From assembly GCF_014695375.1 (NCBI RefSeq), contig NZ_JACJOG010000035.1, forward strand, positions 62,001 to 126,000: a DNA stretch of 64,000 nt, read 5' to 3'. The first letter of the stretch is position 1, and every line of letters begins with the position of its first letter. Both the position numbers and the translations under genes were made by a program. Below are positions 24,585 to 32,475 of this stretch, piece by piece. The stretch is from Coleofasciculus sp. FACHB-T130. GTDB lineage: Bacteria > Cyanobacteriota > Cyanobacteriia > Cyanobacteriales > FACHB-T130. The notes under the pieces were generated by a model. That model did not search any database. It was not told the DNA's origin and was given only the letters and a program-made list of their open reading frames with translations.

Positions 24585-25850
24585 ATGGAAAACCCAAAAA
24601 AAGTATCTTCGCATAAGCATATTGTTTTAACATCCCATCCCGGTAAATCGGGTAAAAAATCCGTTTCCGTTCATTGGGGAGAAAGCGATCCGATTAAACG
24701 AGGACCCATTATTGGGACATTAGCGAACCCAAATCAACGGAATGCAATTGGCACGCATTCGGGATCTTATGCCGTTTATCGGGCACTTGCGATCGCATCT
24801 GGCGCACTCCAGGCAAATCACCGCGCCGATTTAACCAATACTTCTCCGGTTGTCCACATTGGGCCATATCCCAGTTGGGCAGATGCGAACAAAATTGTCT
24901 CACTCGATCCATTTGGAGCAATTGTGGGTGAAGTTTTCCCTTCATTTTATGAAGAGGGGTACGATATTCGTCCCACCATTGCTGTCACCAAAGCTCACAT
25001 TAATATGCCGGAATTGCAAGATTCTGTGGCAAAAGGGCGCTTGCAAGTTGACGGTCAAATTATCAAAAATAACGGTAATTTAGTCGTCACAAAGGTCGCA
25101 ATCGATCCAGTCTGGTATTTACCAGGGATTGCCAAGCGACTCAACATTGAAGAAAGCGATTTACGTCGCATTCTCTTCCAGCAAACAGGCGGGATGTTCC
25201 CAGAATTGGTAACGCGCCCAGATTTACACGTATTCTTACCACCGATTGGCGGCACGACGATTTATCTGATTGGCGATGTCGCCGCAATTACAGATCCCAA
25301 CCGACTGCTTGCCGTGCGGGTACATGATGAATGCAACGGTTCAGATGTGTTTGGTTCCGATATTTGCACTTGTCGCCCTTATCTGGTGCATGGCATTGAA
25401 GTCTGCGTCCAGACAGCACAAGCAGGCGGCGCAGGGGTGATTGTCTATTTCCGCAAAGAAGGTCGTGCCTTGGGCGAAGTAACTAAATTTTTAGTTTACA
25501 ATGCCCGGAAGCGTCAGGAAGGAGGCGATCGCGCAGATGCCTATTTTGCCCGGACTGAATGCGTGGCAGGACTTCAAGATATGCGGTTTCAAGAACTGAT
25601 GCCGGATGTGTTGCATTGGCTAGGAATTACGCGAATTGACCGCTTGGTGTCGATGAGTGATATGAAATACAACGCGATTACAAATTCTGGCATTAAGGTA
25701 ATCGAACGCATCCCGATTCCCGATGATTGGATTCCAGAAGATGCGTGGGTGGAAATTGCTGCCAAGCAAGCCGCCGGTTACTACACGCCGGGAGAAGTGC
25801 CCACTGCGACAACTCTGGCAGAAATTAAGGGACGGGGTTTAGGGGATTAG
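24585..25850 (+). CDS. GTP cyclohydrolase II-like protein of the uracil catabolism type (URC1)
   Basis: A 421-residue protein from ATG 24585 (a TTG at 24561 would add eight). Residues about 30-200 match the extra N-terminal domain (GTP_CH_N) of long GTP cyclohydrolase II homologues; residues 205-390 are the RibA-like domain. The zinc cysteines are Cys250, Cys261 and Cys263 (DECNGSDVFGSDICTC), with the same spacing as in RibA. The segment after them is divergent (KEGRALGEVTKF in place of the RibA QEGRNIGL; DRADAYFART in place of GYDTVEAN), so it is unlikely to be the riboflavin enzyme. In the URC pathway of fungi and some bacteria, URC1 acts with URC4 (DUF1688) and uracil phosphoribosyltransferase; both follow here in order. 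Family assignment strong, exact reaction less so. Confidence 0.85.
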   Translation: MENPKKVSSHKHIVLTSHPGKSGKKSVSVHWGESDPIKRGPIIGTLANPNQRNAIGTHSGSYAVYRALAIASGALQANHRADLTNTSPVVHIGPYPSWADANKIVSLDPFGAIVGEVFPSFYEEGYDIRPTIAVTKAHINMPELQDSVAKGRLQVDGQIIKNNGNLVVTKVAIDPVWYLPGIAKRLNIEESDLRRILFQQTGGMFPELVTRPDLHVFLPPIGGTTIYLIGDVAAITDPNRLLAVRVHDECNGSDVFGSDICTCRPYLVHGIEVCVQTAQAGGAGVIVYFRKEGRALGEVTKFLVYNARKRQEGGDRADAYFARTECVAGLQDMRFQELMPDVLHWLGITRIDRLVSMSDMKYNAITNSGIKVIERIPIPDDWIPEDAWVEIAAKQAAGYYTPGEVPTATTLAEIKGRGLGD

Positions 25851-25858
25851 GTTTTTTA

Positions 25859-25898
25859 ACGCAAAGGTACGCAAAGATTAACGCAAAGGTACGCAAAG
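25859..25898 (+). repeat. Two tandem copies of an 18-base repeat
   Basis: ACGCAAAGGTACGCAAAG occurs at 25859-25876 and again at 25881-25898, separated by ATTA. Each copy contains ACGCAAAG twice. It lies between the URC1 and URC4 genes and runs into a hairpin. Confidence 0.8.
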
Positions 25899-25917
25899 TT
25901 AATCTTTGCGTTTTTAT
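25891..25917 (+). terminator. Hairpin with T-run between URC1 and URC4 genes
   Basis: ACGCAAAG (25891-25898) pairs with CTTTGCGT (25904-25911) around TTAAT, followed by TTTTATTG. It looks like an intrinsic terminator, yet the next gene starts six bases later, so it may be leaky or act as an attenuator at the URC4 start. Confidence 0.55.
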
Positions 25918-25922
25918 TGTTT

Positions 25923-27158
25923 ATGAGCAATTCTGAATCGGAAGCGATCGCATATTTGAGGAGTCCGGCGGCAATTCGGGAAAGATGCGATCGCCTCTTT
26001 CTTTTAGGCTGTGAAGACAAACTGCGTTACTTTCGAGTTGATTTAACCCAGTTAGAGAAATGCGCTGATTATGTCATCGGGGTGATGCGCGATGACTATC
26101 CCGATCTCGATATTCCTTTTCACAGTCGCTGGCGACATTTTGAAGTTGGAAATTTGCCTCGTCTTTTGGAACTTGAACAAGCTTTAACGAGACTGACTGG
26201 ATTAGAAAAAGCGAAAGTTAAGTTTGATTTAGCGATTGTTAGCGTTTTACTGGATGCAGGCGCGGGCACTCATTGGCAGTATTGCGAACCAGAAACGGGA
26301 CAAGTGTTTCGGCGTTCGGAAGGCTTAGCCGTGGCTAGCTTCCGAATGTTTTTCCAAGGTGCTTTCTCTAGTCACTCGAAATCACCATTACAGGTAGATG
26401 CCGATGGACTCCTACAGTTAACAGAAGACGCTTTAGTGCAAGGTTTCCAAGTTAGTGAAAAAAATCCGCTGGTTGGGGTGGAAGGGCGCGTTCAGCTGCT
26501 ACAGCGTTTGGGACAAGTCCTCGCTCAAAATCCTAAGTTTTTTGGCACCGAAAGCCCGCGTCTTGGTAATCTAGTCAATTATTTGTGGGATAGCAGCAAT
26601 CATGGACAACTGGCTGCGAGTAAGGTGTTGAGTGCAGTTTTGGAGGGGTTGGGGGAAATTTGGTCGGGGAGACTTGCGATCGCTGGGGTAAACTTAGGCG
26701 ATGTGTGGATTCATTCAGCTTTATCGGGAGATAAGAAAAGCGACAATTATGTGCCGTTTCACAAACTCTCCCAGTGGTTAACGTATTCTCTTTTAGAACC
26801 CCTTCAGAAACTCGATTTAAAAATCACTGGACTAGAGGAACTTACAGGTTTGCCCGAATATCGTAATGGCGGTTTATGTCTAGATACTGGATTGTTACAA
26901 GTCAAAGATTCAGCAGTTTTGCAGGAACGTCATCCAGTAGGTTCTGAGGTAATTGTAGAATGGAGGGCTTTAACGGTTAGTTTGTTAGATAAAATTGCGG
27001 CAACGATTCGACAAAAGCTGAATATGACTGCTGATGAATTACCCCTAGTAAAAGTTTTACAAGGAGGAACTTGGAGTGCGGGGAGAAAAATTGCCACACA
27101 ATTACGAGAAGGCGGCGTTCCTCCAATTGAAATTGCGAGTGATGGAACCGTGTTTTAA
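25923..27158 (+). CDS. DUF1688 protein, URC4-type uracil catabolism
   Basis: A 411-residue protein from ATG 25923. The sequence (AIAYLRSPAAIRERCDRLF ... IPFHSRWRHFEVG ... FDLAIVSVLLDAGAGTHWQY ... SEGLAVASFRMF) is the DUF1688 family, known as URC4 in the alternative uracil degradation pathway. Its biochemical step is not settled. It follows the URC1-like gene by 72 bases and precedes the uracil phosphoribosyltransferase gene. No ribosome site is evident; the ATG sits just after a hairpin with a T-run, so translation may depend on that structure. The C-terminal part (LKITGLEELTGLPEYRNGGL ... GGTWSAGRKIA) is also typical of the family. Confidence 0.87.
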   Translation: MSNSESEAIAYLRSPAAIRERCDRLFLLGCEDKLRYFRVDLTQLEKCADYVIGVMRDDYPDLDIPFHSRWRHFEVGNLPRLLELEQALTRLTGLEKAKVKFDLAIVSVLLDAGAGTHWQYCEPETGQVFRRSEGLAVASFRMFFQGAFSSHSKSPLQVDADGLLQLTEDALVQGFQVSEKNPLVGVEGRVQLLQRLGQVLAQNPKFFGTESPRLGNLVNYLWDSSNHGQLAASKVLSAVLEGLGEIWSGRLAIAGVNLGDVWIHSALSGDKKSDNYVPFHKLSQWLTYSLLEPLQKLDLKITGLEELTGLPEYRNGGLCLDTGLLQVKDSAVLQERHPVGSEVIVEWRALTVSLLDKIAATIRQKLNMTADELPLVKVLQGGTWSAGRKIATQLREGGVPPIEIASDGTVF

Positions 27159-27222
27159 TAGAAATTAGCTGGTGAATATAGCAATGCTCTATTGGATGCA
27201 GTATGGTTTAACCCCACCCCTG

Positions 27223-27316
27223 CCCCTCCCCGTAAACAGGGAGGGGTTAAATATTCCCTCCTGCTTGTAAACGGAGAGGGGTTAAATATTCCCCCCTCTC
27301 CGTGAACGGAGAGGGG
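27223..27316. repeat. G/C-rich intergenic repeat with nested palindromes
   Basis: GGAGGGG/GGAGAGGGG followed by TTAAATATTCCC occurs twice in tandem; CCCCTCCC (27223-27230) pairs with 27239-27246, and CCCCTCTCCG (27293-27302) pairs with 27307-27316 around a 4-base loop. A related C-rich run appears again near 29680-29715. This is a dispersed cyanobacterial intergenic repeat type and may interrupt or modulate the URC4-upp transcript. Confidence 0.7.
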
Positions 27317-27380
27317 TTGGGGGTGAGGTTCTTTTATATATTGCACTCAAGTGAAAAGGAATTTTTGCTTATTTTTTAAG

Positions 27381-27407
27381 CCTGCGTAGGTAGGCTTTGT
27401 CTTTGTG
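27381..27407. repeat. Dispersed short repeat, copy 2, in the upp leader
   Basis: AAGCCTGCGTAGGTAGGCTT forms a small hairpin and is a near inverse copy of the repeat at about 2155-2182. It lies 30 bases before the uracil phosphoribosyltransferase start. Confidence 0.5.
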
Positions 27408-27430
27408 CATCTTTCGAGAGGAATTTATTA

Positions 27431-28066
27431 ATGAATGCTGAAGTCACTGTAATCGAACATCCCTTGATCCAACATAAATTAACCCTGATGCGCAAAACGG
27501 AAACTAGCACAGGAAAATTTCGCAATCTCCTCAAAGAAATCGGGATGTTGTTAGCTTACGAGGTGACGCGAGATTTACCGCTAAAATATGAAGAAATTAA
27601 GACGCCTATTGCCCCGATGTTGGCACCGATGCTGGCTGCTGAAAAGAAGATGGTAATTGTCTCAATTATGCGGGCAGGACAGGGGATTTTAGATGGAATT
27701 TTGGAACTGATTCCTTCCGCAAGAGTTGGGCATATTGGTTTATATCGCGATCCGACTACTCATGTAGCGATCGAGTATTATTTCAAGGTTCCGAATGATA
27801 TTGAACAGCGAGATATTTTAGTTGTCGATCCCATGTTGGCAACCGGAAATTCAGCCGTCGCGGCGATTGACAGAATTAAGGAAGTTAGCCCGATGTCAAT
27901 CAAGTTTTTGTGCTTGCTGGCAGCACCAGAGGGGATTGCACACTTACGCCGCGAACACCCGGACGTGCCTATTTATACGGCGGCGATTGACGAAAAATTA
28001 GATGAACACGGTTATATTGTCCCAGGACTTGGGGATGCAGGCGATCGCTTGTACGGGACAAAGTAG
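27431..28066 (+). CDS. upp: Uracil phosphoribosyltransferase
   Basis: A 211-residue enzyme that makes UMP from uracil and PRPP. The PRPP-binding motif is [19 protein letters not shown] (about residues 134-152), the flexible loop [20 protein letters not shown] precedes it, and the uracil-binding C-terminus [20 protein letters not shown] is intact. A GAGAGGAA ribosome site precedes the ATG. Upp normally serves salvage, but here it follows URC1 and URC4, in which pathway UMP or a phosphoribosylated intermediate feeds ring opening. It ends 10 bases from the convergent HAD gene. Confidence 0.95.
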   Translation: MNAEVTVIEHPLIQHKLTLMRKTETSTGKFRNLLKEIGMLLAYEVTRDLPLKYEEIKTPIAPMLAPMLAAEKKMVIVSIMRAGQGILDGILELIPSARVGHIGLYRDPTTHVAIEYYFKVPNDIEQRDILVVDPMLATGNSAVAAIDRIKEVSPMSIKFLCLLAAPEGIAHLRREHPDVPIYTAAIDEKLDEHGYIVPGLGDAGDRLYGTK

Positions 28067-28076
28067 CGATTTGCGC

Positions 28077-28736
28077 TTAGGATTTGATGATTGAAATCAG
28101 TTGGGAAATCTCGTTAACAACAAAAGTTGGGTTGAGTGCTAAACATTTTGCGCGATCGCCATAGCCATAAGTAGCCCAACAAGCATCTAATCCAGCATTT
28201 TTAGCAAACATTAAGTCTACATGACTGTCGCCAAATACTAAAACTTCGTTACTTTGGATGTCTGGATAAATTGGCTGGATGACTGAGTGGAATAATCTTG
28301 CATCCGGTTTGGTTGGCGTTTGTCCGTCATCGCCAATAACCAGATCGAAGTCAGTATTAATTTTTAGCTTTTCTACAGCAAGCTTTAAAAACTTAGTGTG
28401 TTTGACGCTAACAATTGCTAAGTTCAAACCCTCGGAGGATGCAGCTTGAATCACTTGCTTCACTCCCGAAAATAAATTGATTTTTAATAAACCTTCTGTT
28501 TGGTAAAAGTGTCTGTAAGTTTGAATCCATGTAGGAATTTCTTCGGGCGCGATCGCTGGATGGAAAATCGGGAAAGCCTCGGCAAGCGTAACGCCAATGA
28601 CTGAGCGAATCTGTTCCTCATCTGGCGGGTCAATGTTAAATGTTTGGAAGGTTTTAATAACGCAGGATATGATAGCTGGATGCGTAATTGCTAAAGTGCC
28701 ATCAAAGTCAAAAATAATTAACTGATATCGACTCAT
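28077..28736 (-). CDS. HAD-superfamily phosphatase (Gph/PGP-like)
   Basis: A 219-residue HAD hydrolase. Motif I is IIFDFDGTL with Asp10 and Asp12, motif II the Ser in AIVSVKHTK, motif III a Lys in GQTPTKPDARLF, and motif IV GDSHVDLMFAKNAG. A helical C1 cap lies between motifs I and II. Such enzymes dephosphorylate phosphoglycolate, nucleotides or sugar phosphates. Its start overlaps the stop of the nucleoside-type permease by four bases, and it converges on upp; a nucleotide phosphatase role in pyrimidine turnover is therefore possible but inferred from position only. Confidence 0.88.
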   Translation of the reverse strand: MSRYQLIIFDFDGTLAITHPAIISCVIKTFQTFNIDPPDEEQIRSVIGVTLAEAFPIFHPAIAPEEIPTWIQTYRHFYQTEGLLKINLFSGVKQVIQAASSEGLNLAIVSVKHTKFLKLAVEKLKINTDFDLVIGDDGQTPTKPDARLFHSVIQPIYPDIQSNEVLVFGDSHVDLMFAKNAGLDACWATYGYGDRAKCLALNPTFVVNEISQLISIIKS

Positions 28737-29668
28737 TGTTCGCGACTTTCGGGAATGTAAGGAATACCGAGGGCGGCGGGAGGGGTTGATTTGCCAGCTA
28801 ATCCCACTAGCGCCAATAGCGCAATGACATAAGGCAACATTACTAAAAATTGATAGGGAATATTCAGATTAAAGGCTTGAATTCGCAGTTGCAAAGCTTC
28901 TGTAGCACCGAATAACAAGCAAGCTAAAGCCGTACTGATGGGATGCCATCTGCCAAAAATCAAAGCTGCAAGGGCGATAAAACCTCTTCCTGCACTCATA
29001 TCCTCTACAAAGAATCTGACGTGAACTAATGTTAGATAAGCTCCTCCTAAACCGGCGAGACAGCCGCTGAGAGTGACTGCAACATAGCGTACCTTAGTGA
29101 CAGAAACGCCAGCCGTATCCGCAGCACGGGGATATTCTCCAACGGCACGTAAAGATAAGCCTAAACTTGTACGAAATAGCAGGTATGTACTCAGGGGAAC
29201 TAACAGAAATAATAAGTAAATTAAGGGGTCTTGATTAAACAAGAGATTACCGATAACTGGAATATTTTTTAATCCGGGAATGCCGATGATTTGAATGCCT
29301 GGTAGCTGCTGCGCCTGACCGCTATTAAATAAGACACGCGACCAGAAAGAAGTTAATCCTGCTGCTGTAAGATTGATGGCAAGTCCAGATACTAATTGAT
29401 CGACACGCAAGCTAACGCACAGATAGGCATGAAGCAGTCCAACCAATCCCCCGATGACGATTGCTAACAGCATTCCCAGCCAAACATTGCCGGTAAAAAA
29501 TGCTCCTGCTGCACTCGCAAATGCCCCGGAGAGTAACATTCCTTCTAGTCCAATATTTAGCACTCCCGATCGTTCGGAAAAAAGTCCGCCAAGGGCAGCA
29601 AAGGCTAATGGTACTGAGAGGCGCAGGCTGGCAATTAGATAGTCGGTGAAAAAGTTGAGATGATCCAT
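28733..29668 (-). CDS. ABC transporter permease, nucleoside/simple-sugar type (BmpA-system)
   Basis: A 311-residue inner-membrane protein of the BPD_transp_2 family with eight or more helices. The start (LSVPLAFAALGGLFSERSGVLNIGLEGMLL) is characteristic of permeases that work with BmpA-type lipoproteins to import nucleosides. Such importers have two permeases, an ATPase with two nucleotide domains and a binding protein; none of the others is in this window, so they must be encoded elsewhere or have been lost. It is coupled to the HAD phosphatase gene and faces the URC/upp genes, suggesting uptake of pyrimidine nucleosides or bases. Confidence 0.85.
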   Translation of the reverse strand: MDHLNFFTDYLIASLRLSVPLAFAALGGLFSERSGVLNIGLEGMLLSGAFASAAGAFFTGNVWLGMLLAIVIGGLVGLLHAYLCVSLRVDQLVSGLAINLTAAGLTSFWSRVLFNSGQAQQLPGIQIIGIPGLKNIPVIGNLLFNQDPLIYLLFLLVPLSTYLLFRTSLGLSLRAVGEYPRAADTAGVSVTKVRYVAVTLSGCLAGLGGAYLTLVHVRFFVEDMSAGRGFIALAALIFGRWHPISTALACLLFGATEALQLRIQAFNLNIPYQFLVMLPYVIALLALVGLAGKSTPPAALGIPYIPESREQ

Positions 29669-29912
29669 GCTGAATCGGGAACCTCTCCCCCAACCCCTCC
29701 CCTGCGAGGAAAGGGGAGAAAGATCCCTTCCAGATAAAAAATTTCTTCTTCCCGCTCCGATTAGGAGCAGGAAGAGAGATGCGAAGGGGGCTGGAGGTTA
29801 TGTTTTTTGTTGTCTCGTGCAGTAAAAATTAAATCCTTGCTTTCTTTACCTCATTGTGAAGGTTTGGGGGAAAGCGCGATCGCTTATGAGAGATAAACAG
29901 ACGCGATCGCAC

Positions 29913-31697
29913 TTAAACTGGCAGTGCTGGAGTCGTCTGAGAAGTCCCTGCCATCGCCCCAGAGTAAACCAGACCCCGTTGCATATCTAGGGTCAAAATC
30001 GCCCCATCCCGAATCATTTCCGTCGCCTTCTTGACGCCCACAATCACCGGCACCCCAAGGCGTAAGCCAATCACAGCCGCATGACTGGTTAGGCTTTCAT
30101 CCTCAGTAATAATCCCAGATGCCTTGCGAATTGCTTCCACATAATCGGCATTTGTGCCCGGTACTACCAAAATTTCCCCATGATTGAAATTTCCCACCTC
30201 TCTAGCAGTACGAGCCACTCGCGCTCGACCGCTCACCGATCCCTGACCAATCCCAATTCCCTTGCCAAGAATGGATGTCACCACCTCAACTTTAATCAGG
30301 TCGGTTGAACCAGAGATACCTTGGAGCGTCCCGGCAGTCATTACCACCAAATCTCCTTCAGCCAGCAGCTGTTTCTCCAGCGCCACATTGATTGCCGCTT
30401 GGAACGTCTGACCCGCAGAAGGCAAATCCAGCACTAGAAGCGGCTTCACGCCCCACACCATCTGCAACTGCCGCGCCACGTCTACATGGGGAGTCACTGC
30501 CAGAACGGGCGTTGAAGGTCGAAACTTAGAAACATTTCGGGCAGTGGCACCACTTTTAGTCAACGACATAATCGCAGCTGCCCCTAGCTGCTCAGAAATT
30601 TGACCAACCGCCTGACTAATCGCATTCGTGATCGAGCGAGTGGTGCCCCGGACGTTCCGGGCGATTTGTTCTTGCTCAATCCGCACGGCAATCCGCGCCA
30701 TCGTCTCCACCGCTTCGACGGCGTATTTACCCACCGCTGTCTCGTTGGAGAGCATCACGGCGTCGGTTCCGTCCAAAATCGCATTGGCGACATCGGAAAT
30801 TTCAGCACGGGTGGGACGGGGATTGTTCACCATGCTGTCCAACATCTGAGTTGCCGTAATCACCGGAATCCCCAGTTGATTTGCCGTGGCAATCAGCCGC
30901 TTTTGCAGAATTGGGACATCCTCCGCAGGCAATTCTACGCCCAAGTCACCACGAGCTACCATGACACCATCGCTGAGCGAGAGAATCGCTTCCATTTGGT
31001 CGATGGCTTCGTGCTTTTCAATCTTGACAACCACCGGCACTTGCTTACCAGCACTAGAAATCAGCTCTTTAATTTCCAGCACATCCTGGGGGTTGCGGAC
31101 AAAGCTCAGCGCTACCCAGTCAACCCCTTGGTCAAGACCAAACATCAAGTCTTTACGGTCTTTGTCAGTTAGCGCCTTAATTGACAGATAGACGCCGGGG
31201 AAATTCACTCCTTTGTTGTTAGAAAGTGGGCCGCCGACGACAACGCGACAGTGCAATTCCCGCGCCGTGCGGTCTACCTGCTCGACCCGCATTTCCACTT
31301 TGCCATCATCCAAGAGAATCGTTGCCCCGTTTGGAACTTCATCTGCTAGAGGTTCGTAGGTGACAGAGCTAATTTCTTGGGTGCCTGGGACAGGGTGACT
31401 GGTTAGGATGAAGCGATCGCCCTTATTCAGGACGATAGACCCCGTTTCAAACCGTCCCAAACGAATTTTCGGGCCTTGCAAATCTTGCAAAATGCCCACC
31501 GGCTGATTCAGTTCAAAAGCCATCTGGCGGATCAAGCGAATGCTCCGCTGATGGTCTTCATGAGTTCCATGAGAAAAGTTGAGGCGCAGGGTCGTCGCAC
31601 CCGCTTCAATTAAAGCGCGTAAGACCTCTGGGCTACTGGTAGCAGGGCCAATCGTTGCGACAATTTTTGTCCGGCGCTGGGGATTTCGCAGTTGCAT
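29913..31697 (-). CDS. pyk: Pyruvate kinase with C-terminal PEP-mobile domain
   Basis: A 594-residue pyruvate kinase from ATG 31697 (MQLRNPQRRTKIVATIGPA); a longer reading from 31745 adds 16 unlikely residues. Substrate and metal motifs: RLNFSHGTHEDH, the catalytic Lys region VVKIEKHEAIDQ, MVARGDLGVELP and ATQMLDSMVNNPRPTRAE. Residues 475-590 add the extra C-terminal domain with GIITEDESLTSHAAVIG, the phosphohistidine-type motif found in pyruvate kinases of cyanobacteria and bacilli. It transfers phosphate from PEP to ADP at the end of glycolysis. It appears to be a single-gene unit. Confidence 0.95.
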   Translation of the reverse strand: MQLRNPQRRTKIVATIGPATSSPEVLRALIEAGATTLRLNFSHGTHEDHQRSIRLIRQMAFELNQPVGILQDLQGPKIRLGRFETGSIVLNKGDRFILTSHPVPGTQEISSVTYEPLADEVPNGATILLDDGKVEMRVEQVDRTARELHCRVVVGGPLSNNKGVNFPGVYLSIKALTDKDRKDLMFGLDQGVDWVALSFVRNPQDVLEIKELISSAGKQVPVVVKIEKHEAIDQMEAILSLSDGVMVARGDLGVELPAEDVPILQKRLIATANQLGIPVITATQMLDSMVNNPRPTRAEISDVANAILDGTDAVMLSNETAVGKYAVEAVETMARIAVRIEQEQIARNVRGTTRSITNAISQAVGQISEQLGAAAIMSLTKSGATARNVSKFRPSTPVLAVTPHVDVARQLQMVWGVKPLLVLDLPSAGQTFQAAINVALEKQLLAEGDLVVMTAGTLQGISGSTDLIKVEVVTSILGKGIGIGQGSVSGRARVARTAREVGNFNHGEILVVPGTNADYVEAIRKASGIITEDESLTSHAAVIGLRLGVPVIVGVKKATEMIRDGAILTLDMQRGLVYSGAMAGTSQTTPALPV

Positions 31698-31840
31698 GGG
31701 GCAAAATTCAGGGACAGAAGAGGACTGCGTGTAACAGGAAAGCAAAGGGATACTATCACATTTGTTCCAACTCCTATTAGGGCTTTGGAGCTGGTTCCCC
31801 TCTCTACTGTGTGGGTATTATACTAAAAAGCTTATTGATT

Positions 31841-32344
31841 TTACGGGTTTATCGGGTCGCTTCGGTCTTGGTTGAGGGGTTTCCCGGTCTCAGGTGCCGG
31901 TTTCTTTTGACCCTCAGCAAGCGGCTTGTAAACTAGACCGGAAGGCATAATTGTCCCGGTGAGATCGGCACCTGTCACGTCAAATGCTTCCTTCGCTTTG
32001 ACTCCTTGTAGACTCGCATACTGCAAGTTCGCAAACCGCATCTTCGTACCGCTGAGGTTCGCGCCATTAAGAACCGCATTGTTCAAATTCGCCTTTTCCA
32101 AGGTGGCTGCTGTAAGATCGGCTCCAGCTAGCACGACACTGGTGAGATTGGCATTGAGTAGATTGGCACCCTTCAAGTTGGCACCGCTGAGGTCATACCC
32201 AGTTAAGTTCACATTGCTCAAGTCACAAAATTGGCATTCTTTATAAATTAATAATCTCTGAACGTGTTCTGGATTCTCTGCTTTGACCGGCACTGCAAAG
32301 CAGACAGGCATCAACAGGGCTACAGCGAGGATTCCTGGTTTCAT
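31841..32344 (-). CDS. Exported pentapeptide-repeat protein, short
   Basis: A 167-residue protein with a signal peptide (KPGILAVALLMPVCFAVPVKA). The start of the mature part has LLIYKECQFCDLSNVNLTGYDL, a Cys-x-x-Cys pair before about 14 A(N/D)LXX pentapeptides (residues 44-118), which fold as a right-handed quadrilateral beta-helix. The C-terminal tail is Pro/Lys-rich. The same signal-K.C..CDL-repeat layout recurs in the next gene upstream, so the two are paralogues. The function of exported pentapeptide proteins in cyanobacteria is unknown. Confidence 0.88.
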   Translation of the reverse strand: MKPGILAVALLMPVCFAVPVKAENPEHVQRLLIYKECQFCDLSNVNLTGYDLSGANLKGANLLNANLTSVVLAGADLTAATLEKANLNNAVLNGANLSGTKMRFANLQYASLQGVKAKEAFDVTGADLTGTIMPSGLVYKPLAEGQKKPAPETGKPLNQDRSDPINP

Positions 32345-32475
32345 GGGAGGCTAGCCAACGGAGGAGATGAGTATCGATTGAACTGCCAAGACGCCCTCTG
32401 GGTAGCCATGCGCGATCGCGCTATAGAATGCACAAAATCAGAACAAAAGAGTCAATGGGGATAGAATGCGATCGC

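Noticed and set aside
27155-27346. 63-codon minus-strand ORF
   Set aside because: It consists mainly of translated C-rich intergenic repeats.
30600-31172. 190-codon plus-strand ORF
   Set aside because: Antisense of the conserved pyruvate kinase catalytic domain.
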